Below are positions 1-11,345 of a stretch of 64,000 bases of DNA, piece after piece. A model generated the notes under the pieces. The model did no database searches. It worked only from the letters and a program-made list of their open reading frames with translations, and was not told the DNA's origin. A program made the translations under genes and the position numbers. How positions within the stretch are numbered: position 1 is the first letter of the stretch; every line of letters begins with the position of its first letter. The stretch comes from Epiperipatus broadwayi (lineage: Eukaryota > Onychophora > Udeonychophora > Euonychophora > Peripatidae): positions 3,641,230-3,705,229 of the forward strand of contig JAQFVV010006215.1 of NCBI GenBank assembly GCA_028023455.1. Reading direction: 5' to 3'.

Positions 1-28
<28 letters not shown>
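1..28. repeat. (AT)n microsatellite
   Basis: Pure alternating AT at the left edge of the window; it probably continues outside. Confidence 0.9.
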
Positions 29-35
<7 letters not shown>

Positions 36-769
36 TTTGAACACAAAAAATTCAAGACAAATATTTATACATGGAGGACTGTAGATCATTTTATTCTGAT
101 TACATTTTGATTCAAAATAAGTTATGATTCTGGATTAAGTATGTGCACACAACCTGGAGATGATATAGATTCAGATGATGAAAGCATTTTATAGAAATGA
201 GCTGAGACAATAAATAAGTGAGCAATTTAATAAAGATATATATTACAGAATAACCTTCAGAATCATTGAATAAAAATAATAAGCACAGTAATGTAACAAT
301 TGATAAAATAATACAAAAGAATTAATAAAAAATTGAAAATATGTTACAGTGTTAATAAGATGAATAAAATAGCAGAAAAGATGGAAATAAATATGAATTC
401 TGTACAATATTTGAGTCATCAAATAATAAAGCTGTAAGGGAGTAACTGCAAGGAGAAAGTAGGAAAATAGAGTCATACAAAAACGGTAGATGAGCTAAAT
501 AAGTTATGCAATAGTGAAATTGTTAACAGCTTTATCAGAGGGAAAAAATGCATGGATTTTGTTAGGATTTCACTTGGAATTATTAAAATCTATGCATGGA
601 AAAAAATCAAATAGTACAGTACTTTGAATTATTAAAAAGTATGAGGGGGAAAAAAATAAATAGTAAATGATTTTTATAGGACTTGGAGAGTGGACAAATT
701 TTCTTGACTAGAGAAGAGGATTAATTCTGAAAACTGAAAATCATATGTACTTAAGGCAGAGCTGAGGAT

Positions 770-930
770 ATTGAATAAGTAATCATTTGAAGAACAGTTT
801 GGATTTAGAAAAGGTAGAGAACTAAGGGTCTAATAGGATGTTGATTATTATTGTTGAGAATTATAAGATTTTATTGATATTGAAAAAATATTTAATAGAA
901 TGGAGCTGCTTTGTTAGTCATATATTGAAA
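770..930 (+). pseudogene. LINE reverse transcriptase fossil
   Basis: A decayed plus-strand reading contains EQFGFRKGRE followed about 25 codons later by FIDIEKIFNRME. These match the non-LTR reverse transcriptase blocks QxGFRxGxxT and FxDxxKAFDxV. Stops interrupt the frame. Similar AT-rich sequence on both sides may be more of the same fossil but is not recognisable. Confidence 0.5.
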
Positions 931-1048
931 GAGAAAGGGATAGGTTGAAAGGGGAAAAAAATTATAATATATACATGTATTAAATTGTAGTAAAATATAA
1001 AAAATTATATTCCTCAATTGTGTATGGCAATTAGTAAATAATATAGTA

Positions 1049-1256
1049 ATAAACAATGAGGATTACCAATTCCTCAACAAGCTTTGTGATAAATGCTTAG
1101 CTAGAGAAAGCATTTAAAATATGTCAGGACCCCCCTTCCCCAAACCTCTGACCATGGTTTCATGCTCTGGCACTCCTAAGAGATATTTTAAATGCTTTCT
1201 CTAGCTAAGCATTTATCACAAAGCTTGTTGAGGAATTGGCAATCCTCATTGTTTAT
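1049..1256. mobile_element. foldback element with 74-bp inverted arms
   Basis: Arms 1049-1122 and 1183-1256 are reverse complements with one mismatch seen (A/G near the outer end). The 60-bp loop is C-rich. High arm identity suggests a young insertion or arm homogenisation. No coding capacity and no clear target duplication. Confidence 0.85.
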
Positions 1257-3552
1257 AACTTACAAGCTTAAGAAAATAGGGTCATGTGATCTATGACTCT
1301 TATTTTGACTAAATATAGTAATAAATTTCAAAAAATTGCTAAGCCAAGCTTTCGACACAGAATATCTTTATAGATTTTAAATAGTCTAGCAATGTCTTTA
1401 CTAAATACCATAGGAATTTATTTCATAAAGTTCAATAGTTTTATTAAAAAAATGTAAAATCAATTGTTAAATGATTATTTGGTAATTAGTATTGAGATTA
1501 CTGAAATTGAGCACAGTGCAATTATAACTAAAATTTTGAAAAACAATATACTTTAATCTGGACAAAAAGATAAAATCTGAATAAATTTTGATCTTAGCCA
1601 AAGTTGTTGAAACAAGAAATGATTTCAAATAAAAGGTTAAAATTAAAGCACATCATAATCTCAATCAAGTGATTAAGAAATGAGTACATATGAATTTTAG
1701 TCAAAGATTGAGAACGGATAGAGCTTGATTATGTGAGAATAATATGACCGTAATAAAAAGTTATGTAGAATTTACAAGTCTTCTAGAAAGTTTAATATGA
1801 AATTAAAAGCTAATACAATGATAGCAATAAGTAGAAATATTAATAGTAGGATTTGGACAGCTTAATGCTTTCAAACAAAATTGCAATAGCTAACAGGTGC
1901 ATAATATGGATATTTATGGCTTATTGAAATTTTGAGGTTTGTTAAATATTTAGGAAAAGAGAAGATTGGAGAATTTAGGTGTTGATATTGAAGAAAATAG
2001 AAAAAATAGGACTAGCATAAGAATGATGAAAATAAAGAAAAAGGTAATTTTTGAGGAAATTATTAAAAGGAACTGGATTATTTTGTGACAAATTATGAGA
2101 TATTCTGAGAAAAGAAAGAAATTGATTGATGATCATAAAAAAGAATATTTCATAATTAGGAAGTTTTATTTGCAAATTTTTACAAGGCTTTATATGTTAA
2201 TGAAATTAATATTTTTCTTTTGAATAAAATTTGATTTGAATTGGAATAACTTACTGTATGAATTTCTATCAACCTTATAAAAAAAAATAGTTGTATTGCT
2301 TTATACGATATTCGAGTATTGAAAATGATAGTGAAGTATGGTTTGTAGACTTTGAACACCAGAATCTATCACAACACCAAACAAATTTGCAAGGAATGTG
2401 TGTAGTATTAAAAGTTTTTAAAAAACTTTCATCTCATGCTAAAGAATTTGATGTATAAATAAATGATGTAAAACACTAAATGGTTTTATCACTATTATTA
2501 GTTGTCTTATAACAATAAATACCCTATAATAATTTTAATAACTGTAGAATATCTATCTTTCATTGAGATTAGTCCATATAAAAAAGAATGAATAATCTAT
2601 TAACAGTGTAGTAACTTCTGCCCTAATCTTACTTGGACTATAAGATTAATATTGATCACAGCAATGTTATCTTAAATGATAAGTGCTAAAATAGGGAAAA
2701 TGTATAAAGTCTCAAATATATATGAATGCATTATTTTAATCTAGAAACATGATTAATTATGAATTATTAAATTATTGATTGTAAGAGCATTTATTTTTAA
2801 AGTTTATAATTGCGGGAATATATAAAAAAAAGCCATATAAAGAAAATGTATTGTTGCTATTTGAAGGCTTTATTGAATTTCTTTAACCAAAAAAATTGAT
2901 TTATTGTGATACTGAAATTCATATATAGGATTAAAATATATTAAGCATTATTGTGAAACAATTAAGATAATTGTCTTTATTGGAATTTTACTATACTATC
3001 ATTTGTGATAGATTTGTATTAATATATTGTAACCGGACCACCATATAACCCCTTTATTACCCCTCAGTTGTAACAATTTCCTGATGAGCATATTGTAGGA
3101 AGGAATCATCGATTAGCTTTCCTCAATACAAATGTCACCCCCCCCCCTACAACAATATTTTCTGCTCATCAGAGGATGTAGCACCATAGACTGGAAACAC
3201 CTAGAAATTTCTGTGTTTGGTTTCCCAAACGGCACCACTAGAGTTCGATCTCACTACAACCTGACTTACCTAGGTCTAGTTATGCCAGACATAGCTCAGA
3301 AGGCATGAAATTCTCATGAACAAAAGCAATTAATGACAAGTGATGCAACATGAACAACTACAATTAATTTTAAGTAACAAGTTTTATTAACAATGATATT
3401 GATAAGTCCTTCCAATAAAATCCGTCATTTATTTCAAATGAAGGCTTATTTTAATTTATCTTGTGTGAAGAAGTCAAAAGGTCTTTTATCAAGTAGATGT
3501 CTACCATTATTGCATGAATATTTTTAACTATTTGTTCCATATCTGTATATCC
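1257..3552. other. AT-rich stretch without recognisable gene
   Basis: No exon-like reading frame or known element is recognisable. A decayed LINE-like reading may lie around 1900-2180 but shows no diagnostic motif. Confidence 0.5.
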
Positions 3553-4200
3553 TTTTTAGGTAGGTAAACAGATAAGATGAGCAATTCCAGATTTGTGAAG
3601 CTTTTATAATCCAGTCAAGTATAAATGTGCATTTATATGCGTAAGTTTCATTATTTTATTCAGACACAACCAATATGCATGTAAGCATTTGTAATTCATA
3701 TAGCATTTCATTATTTTTAAATTTATCACAGGTAGGTAAACAGGTAATATAAACAATTCCAGATTTGTGGACTATTTATAATCCAGTCAAGTATAAATGT
3801 GCATTTATACATATAAGTTTCATTATTTTACTTAGACACAACCAATATGCATGCAAGCATTTGTGATTCATATAGCATTTCATTATTTTTAAATTTATCA
3901 CAGGTAATATAAGCAATTCTGGATTTGTGGACTATTTATAATCCAGTCAAGTATAGATATGCATTTATACACGTAAGTTTCATTATTTTACTTAGACACA
4001 ACCAATATGCATGTAAGCATTTGTAATCTTCATTTAATTATTCTAGCATGAATATTTGTTATTTTGTGGACTATTTATAATCCAGTCAAGTATAAATGTG
4101 CATTTATACACATAAGTTTCATTATTTTACTTAGACAACCAATATGCATGTAACCATTTGTAATCTTTATTTAATTATTCTAGCATGAATATTTATTTTG
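3553..4200 (+). repeat. degenerate tandem repeat, about 4 units of 140-175 bp
   Basis: A unit with the landmarks GGACTATTTATAATCCAGTC, then AAGTTTCATTATTTTA, then ACACAACCAATATGCATG, then GCATTTGTAAT recurs at about 3590, 3765, 3925 and 4065. Units differ in tail length: two end in a CATTTCATTATTTTTAAATT block and two in a TTAATTATTCTAGCATGAAT block. A partial trace continues to about 4330. Confidence 0.85.
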
Positions 4201-4329
4201 TCACCACAGACGTATGTTTTTACACATAAGTTTATCAGAAGTTTCATTTATAATCTTAATTTTTCTGATATATAGCTCAGATATTTATTTTTCAGTTAAC
4301 ATAGACATATAAGTTTGTAATCAGCATTT

Positions 4330-7100
4330 CCATGTTGGTAGAGCATTTATAATTTTGAATATAGAACACAATTAATGTTTTCATATTACTCCATTAATTT
4401 TTTATTATAAACTTTATTATAGAATTCATAATTAAATTATTATTTTGAATGCTTACCTTTTGACTTGTTTTCTTTCAATAATAATGGGGTTGATGAATGG
4501 CACCGTAGACCGAGACTGGAGCTTACTTCATGATCGTGGATAGAGAGAAAAAGCAGGCTAACCACCCATGTTAAATTGTTTCTTCATGGATATGCTTGAT
4601 TTTTCTCTCTTCCTTTACTTAATAAAACTGATAAAAAACACTCTCTGATAATCCGAATTTTCCAGCCTATTTATACTTTCTCTGCTTGATTTTTCTCTCG
4701 TTTTATCCAATACAACTGATAAAAAAAACCACTCTCTCCCAATAATCCGAATTTTCTAGCCTATTTATACACTCTCTGTCCATCAGAATGGATTCATTTT
4801 ACATGACCCTTGCTTCAATTGTTGTTGGTGTGTGTTTTCATCCACGTTCGTGCCATTTCCCCCAGCTCATTGGCTATTCTTTTTAGTGGCAGAAGATCGT
4901 TTTCAATTATCTGGCTATGTGTTTTCGAATTCTAATTAATTTTAAATTTCCTTGTTTCTTTAAATTTTTAGTTTTTCCTTAAACATTATTAAGTCTTTTC
5001 TTTTTTTAACAACAAATCATGCTAGTCTTTTTAATGGGGGGGGGGATCTTCTGAATATATACGTGGAACAGTATATCTGTTTCAATATATATAATTAAAA
5101 TTATAATAATATAGATAACACATTAAAACTAGCACATTTTCGACACAATAGTGCCACCTAATGCAAGCTCTATTAATCACCAAGTGGTATCATTGTGTGG
5201 AAAAATTTGCTAGTTTTAACAACTTGTGCAAGCATAAGAAAAGATGATCATGTGCTATTTTAATGGTTTAACATGTAATATTCTTACACAGAAGTAATTT
5301 CAGTTACTTAAATTGTGATCATTATCAACTGAATTTACTCAAAGAAGAAACAAAAAATGCTATGATTTCCAAACATTGCCCATTTATTACAAAATCTATA
5401 TATTTCTTAATCATTTTTTTCTCTAGTTTCTTTATGTAGCACTATAATATTATTCAAACCAAAATTAATTTCAAAATTATAAGATTTTTCATAGTCAAAA
5501 AAAAAAAACCTGAAGTAGTTATTGAATAATTTCTACTATGGTATTCACATACTTGTACGGTAGCTAGTTTTCCTTTAATTATTTTTCTTTATAATCTCGA
5601 TTCACTTGCATGCGATATACCATTATCATAATTTAAAATAATGGGTATTTAATTCAAATGGCAGCATCAAAACACATGTACTTAAAAAATTACAGGTTTA
5701 AAGAATTTTGCAAAAATGAATTATATGCTTACTAGTACTGCAACAGTTTTGGATTAAAAAACTAAACTATGTATTAACATTCTTTTGTAAATTTTCACTT
5801 ATTATGTGAACAATTGTTTAATGTTTATCAATTTAATACTTTTGAATATGCTAATAACTTTTAATAAAATCCAGTCTCTTCTGGCAAGCTTATTTTGCAT
5901 AAAAAATGAGATAATTTACAAAGCTATATTTAAAGTTACGATTGTATTTCTTCTCCTTGCATATCATTTTTATGCATGCCTAAAATCTCCACTACATATA
6001 GCAATAAAGACATCGAGTAAATACAAAAAACTTGCAAGAAGCATTGCCAAGAAATGTCTGTTGGCTTACTTGATACTTACATAATTAATTAGAATTATTT
6101 ACATATTGTAAAGAATAGAGAGAATAATACATTTTAAGAAATTGAATTCACATCTTATTTTGAAAACCAGTTTCAGCATTTAAAAGTTATTTGATCATAT
6201 TAGTTAAATGATTATCTAAAATCACTAGTTAAGATTATCATCGCCATTAGCAGTCACATGCAAAGAAATATGGCCATTCCAAGTTCAGAAGAAAAATATA
6301 AAATGTGAAAAAAAACTGGAGTTTTGTGATAATTATACAAACCAATCTGTGATCCATAAATATGTTCATGTACAGAATATATTAATTCTTTTTATTTTGA
6401 TAATTTATGATGTTATCTTTTAATTTCTGCAACAAACTTTTCTTTCTAAAATACTTCAACACCACATTTAATTATACCTCTTCAATACATTCTAGTCTCT
6501 GTTCTTATCCTCCCAACTAAAATGACCAACATTGCACTTCTTATCTTTAGAATGTCCTTGAAATAATCTTTATAATGAGCTCTGTTTCTCCCATGAAAAC
6601 ATGTTTGAGTTCATCACAAAACACTCTTGTAGGAAGTCTTGTATTGTTCCATTTGTTTCATATATCCAATTCAATGAAAATGTGATTTTACAATAATGGA
6701 CTTTATAGTAGTACATCTAGCACACATTAAAATTTTCATATTGTCAGTTTTTTCTTTCTTCTGGTTTTAAATTTGAAAGAACTGGGTTTACCTCATATTA
6801 TAATCATATGACCAGTCTGAAAATAATTGTTTACCAAGTTCCTTTCAAAAGAGGAAGGTTTTAATATAATTAAGAATTCAGGAAAAATCTTTGATTTGAA
6901 GTAGAGTTAGAACACATCTTTTACAGAATTGTTTTATTTTAAGTGATTCTTGAAGATGAAAAAAAGCTTTTTTATTTTGAAGATGTACATTTAAATTACT
7001 CTTGGATTTGTGGTGGGAGTGAAACAATTTTAAATTCTCATTTAACAGTCCTTATATTTCTCATTTGATATTAGATATAAAACTAGTGATTATATAAGGT
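4330..7100. other. AT-rich stretch; only a small SINE-related palindrome
   Basis: No gene is recognised. About 5103-5290 is a diverged palindromic relative of the SINE-like family (GCATAAGAAAAGATGATCATGTG near 5230). A near-palindromic 30-bp pair around 5120 and 5205 (ACTAGCA...TGCTAGT) flanks its centre. The remainder shows no frame with family motifs. Confidence 0.45.
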
Positions 7101-7228
7101 GATATGTTGGACTATTTCCATCATTTATGAGTGAATGTTAAATGTATCGAAAATTTTAAACTTTCCAAATACATCAACTTGTTAGTAATAACACACAAAT
7201 AGACAATACAGGTTAGTAATTACACAAT

Positions 7229-7262
7229 GTTTCGAGTAGTATAATTCTCCACTCTTCTTCAG
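7229..7262 (-). ncRNA. hammerhead-ribozyme-like motif, left terminal repeat of element 1
   Basis: Minus strand reads CTGAAGA, then AGAGTGG...CTACTC pairing as stem II, then GAAAC. This is the hammerhead core layout (CUGANGA - stem II - GAAA) known from Penelope-like element terminal repeats, with A in place of the usual U in CUGAUGA. Cleavage activity is therefore doubtful. Confidence 0.4.
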
Positions 7263-7299
7263 GTATTGCTGGCCTATATGCATAGTGACAATATTTGCT

Positions 7300-7377
7300 T
7301 AGAAGTTGAACTCGCACCTTTAGATTCTTGAATATTGAATTTAAGGCAAACACTCTACCAACTGAGCTATTCTGTCA
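7300..7377 (-). other. tRNA-like sequence with A and B boxes (left copy)
   Basis: Minus strand: A box TAGCTCAGTTGG (7369-7358) followed by GTAGAG, then a B box-like GGTGCGAGTTCAACTTC (7318-7302). The D-arm GCTC/GAGT pairing is visible, but the T stem and acceptor stem do not pair, so it is not a functional tRNA. It is a pseudo-tRNA or a pol III promoter remnant inside the element end. Confidence 0.55.
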
Positions 7378-7444
7378 AAGGCAACATATAGTAGAAAATT
7401 GATATATTTATATATGAGGGTTGGTTCAAATCCTCCTGAGTCAT

Positions 7445-8180
7445 TCTGGATGCACATTAACAACATATCTCCTACAATTAAATTCACGATGGAATCGGAA
7501 CAAGAACAAAAATTGGCATACTTGGGATGTTCTTGTGACAAGATTCCCTCAGAGCAAAGTAAAAACAACAGTATATAGGAAACCAATGCACACTGGCAAA
7601 TACTTGGCATATACATCCAATCATACAAGAAGCACTAAACAAGGAATTGTACTATCACTATGGAACAGAGCAAAGGAGGTTTGTTCAGAAACCAGTGATT
7701 TGGAAAAAGAAAAGATTCACATAGAACAAATGCTTACGAAGAATGGTTATCCATCAGCAGTCATCAGAAAAACCTCCAATAGACACCAAAAGAGAAAAGT
7801 TATTGGTACAGTAGTGTACCCATACATACCAAGAATGGCGGACAAATTAAAGAAAATCTGCAATCAATATAACATTAGAACTGCTTTCCAGAGTCATACC
7901 ACACTTCGAGGAATGCTTACTTCTACTAAGCCTAAACTGGAAATGCTGAAGAACAAAAACTGCATCTATGAGATACCATGTGAATGTGGAAGGAAATACA
8001 TTGATGAGACCTGACGGCCTGTTGAACAGTGATTGAAGGAGCACAAACTAATGGTTAAAAGCGAAAAAACAGATGTGTCTACCATAGCAGATCATGTATG
8101 TACTAATGACCATATGCTTAAGTGGGAAATTACAAAGATATTGGATAAAGAAGAAAAAATGCATAGAAGAAAATTCGGTT
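7445..8180 (+). pseudogene. Penelope-like element 1: end of reverse transcriptase plus GIY-YIG endonuclease, 5' truncated
   Basis: The coding remnant starts just after the inverted terminal repeat with HINNISPTIKFTMESE, the conserved end of a Penelope-like reverse transcriptase. A frameshift near 7530 leads into DVLVTRF and then VYRKPMHTGKYLAYTSNH, the block following the RT core. The endonuclease follows: CIYEIPCECGRKYIDET (7960-8012) is the GIY-YIG motif with its Cys-Pro-Cys-x-Cys, interrupted by two stops (8012 and 8030), then HxCTNDH and the C-terminal helix up to RRKF. Upstream RT domains are absent. A Merlin-like transposon (8181-10547) splits the last part of the endonuclease, which resumes at 10550. 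The copy is dead: truncated, frameshifted, stopped and interrupted. Confidence 0.82.
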
Positions 8181-8773
8181 GTCATCTGATCCTTCGTGTC
8201 AGCCGCTAGAGGCGGGATTTCTAGCTAAATTTCTAGAAATATGCCGTTTCCGCGGCCGCACCCAAGCCTTTAAGCATTCTTTCTAAAATAAATCCTAGAA
8301 AGATTGTTAACTCGGAGTTAAGTCTTCTTTCTATGCTAAAAGGTAGACTGTTAACTCGGAGTTAAGTCTTCTTTCTATGATAAAATCTAGAAAGAATGTT
8401 AACTCGGCTTAGCGGCTAACGGTGTGGTTTTTTCCGATGCTAAAAGCAGAGGAAAATACCGTAGTTGTTTGTATCATGCACTATATCGTAATGCTGTGTT
8501 ATGTATTTGATATAACAATATCGTACGAGGGTGTATTAATTTGATCGTGTCAAAATTATTTAAATTTTCATTGGTACCTTTTTTTTTTTTTTTTAAGACG
8601 AATTGATGTACTGTTACATTTTAACAGTATCGTGATTGTTCCTCATAAATTTATATTCCTCCTAAATTTTCGATTACGGTGGGTTGGGGTAATATTTTAA
8701 AGATCACGCTTTGAGTCACGTTTCAGCAAGAAATTTTCCGAGACAAAAAGTATGGCAAATTCGAAAACAGAAA

Positions 8774-9086
8774 AGATGGGAATTGCCAGACACGGAAGCC
8801 GTCAGTGCTGTAACATTTCTACAGCAGAAAAACATCCTGCTGAAAGAAAAAAAGATATTTGTGCGGCGAATGTATGAGACTTGAGGTCCATAAAGATCTT
8901 TGGACTTTCATTTGTAAGTCTCGTTCTTGCCGAAAGAAATGTGCACTTCGAAAAGGCAGCTGGTTTGAGGGATTTCAAATGCCGTTCGTCAAGTCTTTAC
9001 GTTTGCTGCATTACCGGAGCCGTGACGAGTTGATCGTACAGCATGCCATTAATGATATTGAAATTATTAACCAAATTGATAAATAA
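8774..9086 (+). pseudogene. Merlin/IS1016-type transposase, N-terminal zinc-ribbon fragment
   Basis: Two overlapping frames make up the fragment. First, Arg-Trp-Glu-Leu-Pro-Asp-Thr-Glu-Ala-Val...Phe-Leu-Gln-Gln (8774 on); then, after a +1/-1 shift near 8858, Cys-Gly-Glu-Cys, Trp-x3-Cys-x4-Cys (WTFICKSRSC), CRKKCALRKGSWFEG and a leucine-rich helix ending in a stop at 9086. The paired cysteines followed by Arg-Lys-Gly-(Ser/Thr)-Trp/Phe-Phe are the zinc-ribbon signature of Merlin/ISXO2-like DDE transposases. The DDE catalytic domain is missing. The fragment lies inside matching inverted repeats, which supports assignment to that element. It could be a different IS1595-superfamily lineage. Confidence 0.65.
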
Positions 9087-10440
9087 AGTAACATAACATA
9101 CACACACAATAATTGTTGTTAACCAAAAAATGTAAATTATTATTTAAAAATACACAGAAACACCCCTTCCACTAATTGTTGTCAATCAAATGTAAACAAA
9201 TTAAAGTAATGAAAATTATTATTTAAAGATCCATAAACACCCCCTCCCCCATTGTTTCTTTAATTTTGTCACTTAAATTTTTAAAAACAACTATTTAAAC
9301 ACAACCCAAATTACTATTTAAACGTACACCAAAAAAGATCCTTTCTTGTCAATAATAATCAAATTAAGAACTATTATTGTCCCATTGTCAAAAATATTAG
9401 GTTTTTGGGAAACCAAAACAATAATTTATAAACGAAAAAAAAGTCAATCGGTTGTCAATCAAATGTAATAAATAAAAGTAACTTCAATTTTGATTTAAAC
9501 ATACACACACACACAAAAAAAAAACCCTTTCTCCAAATAATTGCAGTCGGCAATCAAATGTAAAATAAAAAGGAAGGTAAATTAGTATTTAATCATCATC
9601 CAAAAACACCCACCCCTCTCACTAATTATTGTCAGCAATCAAATGTACACCACCACTAAAAGTAACGTAAACTACTATTCTTTAAACTGTTACACCCTTT
9701 TCCCCAATAATTGTTGTCTACAATCGTACATACAAAAAAAAAACACCCCTCCCAATAATTAGTATCGGCAAACAAATGTAAACCAATCAAAGTAAGACGG
9801 TAACTTATTATTTAAACATAACCAAATTACTATTTGAAACTACACCGAAAAACAACCTTTTGTCAATAAAAATTAAATAAACAACAACTATTATTGTCCC
9901 ATTGTCAAAAATATTTATTCGTAGAAACAAAAATCATAATTTATAAATGAAAGGAAGTCATATCGGTCGTTAATCACATGTAAACCGATAAAAGTAACGG
10001 TTTTAATTTTTATTTAAACATACACACACACACGCGAAAAAAAACAAAACAACACTTCTCCCGATAATTGTTGTCGGCAATCAAACGTAAACCTATCAAA
10101 GTAACGTAAATTATTATTTAATCGTACACAAAAACACCCCTCCCACTAATTGTTCTCGGAAATCAAATGGAAACCTATCAAAGTAACGTCAATTATTATT
10201 TAAAGATCCATCCAAAAAACTCTTAAATTTCGGCAATCCAATTTTACAAAAACAGTAATACAATTTAAAAAAAAAAGAAAACACAAATTACTATTTGAAC
10301 ACACACCAAAAAAGACCCGTTCTCTCTTAAATTTCGGCAATCCAAAAAAAAAAAACAAACAACTATTATTATATCATCGTCAAAAATATTATTTGGGAAA
10401 AATAATTCAGAAACGAAAGAAAATAAACTTTGTAAACAAA
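9087..10440 (+). repeat. minisatellite inside the Merlin-like element, units about 80-100 bp
   Basis: Roughly a dozen degenerate units share the order ATTATTTAAA(C/G)ATACACA, AAAACACCCCTCCC, ACTAATTGTTGTC, GGCAATCAAATGTAAACC and ATCAAAGTAACGT. Two longer sub-units carrying CTATTATTGTCCCATTGTCAAAAATATT (parts of it at about 9370 and 9890) imply a higher-order repeat of about 520 bp. The strand is strongly purine/C-skewed and nearly free of long frames. Confidence 0.75.
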
Positions 10441-10549
10441 CAAAAAAAAAAATACAATATTAATAGAGAATTGCTGGCCCGGAAATGTTATATGTGTTTT
10501 TGATTGGAAATCGCGCCTTTAGCGACTGACACGAAGGATCAGATGACAC

Positions 10550-10640
10550 AAGGAAGCTGCTCATATGACAATGCTAAATAATCCTATAAGTCAACCCAGT
10601 GTGGCAATACACAATGTATGGAAGCCTCTAATTAATCTTG
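10550..10640 (+). pseudogene. Penelope-like element 1: endonuclease C-terminal end after the Merlin-like insertion
   Basis: Frame reads Lys-Glu-Ala-Ala-His-Met then LNNPISQPSVAIHNVWKPLI. The Glu-Ala and Leu-Asn positions are the expected end of the GIY-YIG domain and complete the fragment ending at 8180. Confidence 0.7.
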
Positions 10641-10689
10641 CTCTTAGGAAAAAATAAAAATAATTAGACTCACTAAAAAAAAAAATTGG

Positions 10690-11012
10690 GGGACTCCAGA
10701 GGATTTGAACCAACCCTCATATATAAATACTGTATATCAAATTTCTACTATATGTTGCCTTTGACAGAATAGCTCAGTTGGAAGAGCGTTTGCCTTAAAT
10801 TCAATATTCAAGAATCTAAAGGTGCGAGTTCAACTTCTAAGCGAATATTAGTGGAGAATAATACTACTTGAAACGTTGTGTAATTACTAACCTGTATTGT
10901 CTATTTGTGTATTATTACTAACAAGTTGATGTATTTGGAAAGTTTAAAATTTTCGATACATTTAACATTCACTCATAAATGATGGAAATAGTCTAACATA
11001 TCTTATAATATA
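10690..11012 (+). repeat. Penelope-like element terminal repeat (right)
   Basis: Reverse complement of 7105-7440, with a deletion of about 35 bp at 10848. It contains the tRNA-like segment 10762-10840 (A box 10770-10781, B box-like 10821-10837) and a degraded hammerhead-like segment (10849-10874, AGTGGAGAATAATACTACTT-GAAAC). The order downstream of the endonuclease supports it being the authentic 3' end of element 1. Confidence 0.75.
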
Positions 11013-11345
11013 CCATCATTACAAACCTTCGGACATATAGTGATTATATAATCTACACAAAATAATCAACGATTTGATTAAATAATATGTGCATATTTCA
11101 TTTTCATATGAGAACAGCTATAAAAATGATATTCATGAAAATAGTTCATTTAAAATTTTTTTTTAACCAATGTCAAGATATTTTAAAAATTGAATAACTG
11201 TTATTAGTTTTTTCTTTAATTTTATATTACTTCAAAAGATATACACCTTTCTATGATCTTCTGAATACTTCTCTAGAATACCTATTGAATGGATTCTAGC
11301 AATAATATTTGATAATTGTAGTATCTATTTCAACAATAAATCAAT

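Larger units (their letters stand above)
7105..7440 (-). repeat. Penelope-like element terminal repeat, inverted copy (left)
   Basis: This block is the reverse complement of 10690-11010, so the first Penelope-like element is bracketed by inverted copies of its terminal region. On the minus strand it contains a tRNA-like segment (7300-7377) and a hammerhead-like segment (7229-7262). The right copy has lost about 35 bp of the corresponding segment. Terminal regions that flank in inverted orientation are characteristic of Penelope-like elements. Confidence 0.75.
8181..10547 (+). mobile_element. Merlin-like DNA transposon inserted in Penelope-like element 1
   Basis: The ends are inverted repeats: left GTCATCTGATCCTTCGTGTC (from 8181), right its exact complement ending at 10547; similarity continues about 10 bp inward (CAG[C/T]CGCTA). 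The 2.37 kb element is richer in G+C near its ends than the host DNA. It carries a broken N-terminal transposase (8774-9086) and then about 1.35 kb of tandem repeats where the catalytic domain should be. Removing it rejoins the host element as Arg-Arg-Lys-Phe-Lys-Glu-Ala-Ala-His-Met, the expected endonuclease tail. No convincing 8-9 bp target duplication is visible. Confidence 0.75.

Noticed and set aside
3553-4200. CRISPR-like array
   Set aside because: Units are long, degenerate and contiguous without unique spacers, and the sequence is from an animal genome.
5806-6084. 92-aa open stretch downstream of CAMLG
   Set aside because: Hydrophobic AT-driven composition, no family motif, no neighbouring exon.
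7300-7377. functional tRNA gene
   Set aside because: A and B boxes are present but acceptor and T stems do not pair and it lies inside a transposon end, repeated in inverted form at 10762-10840.
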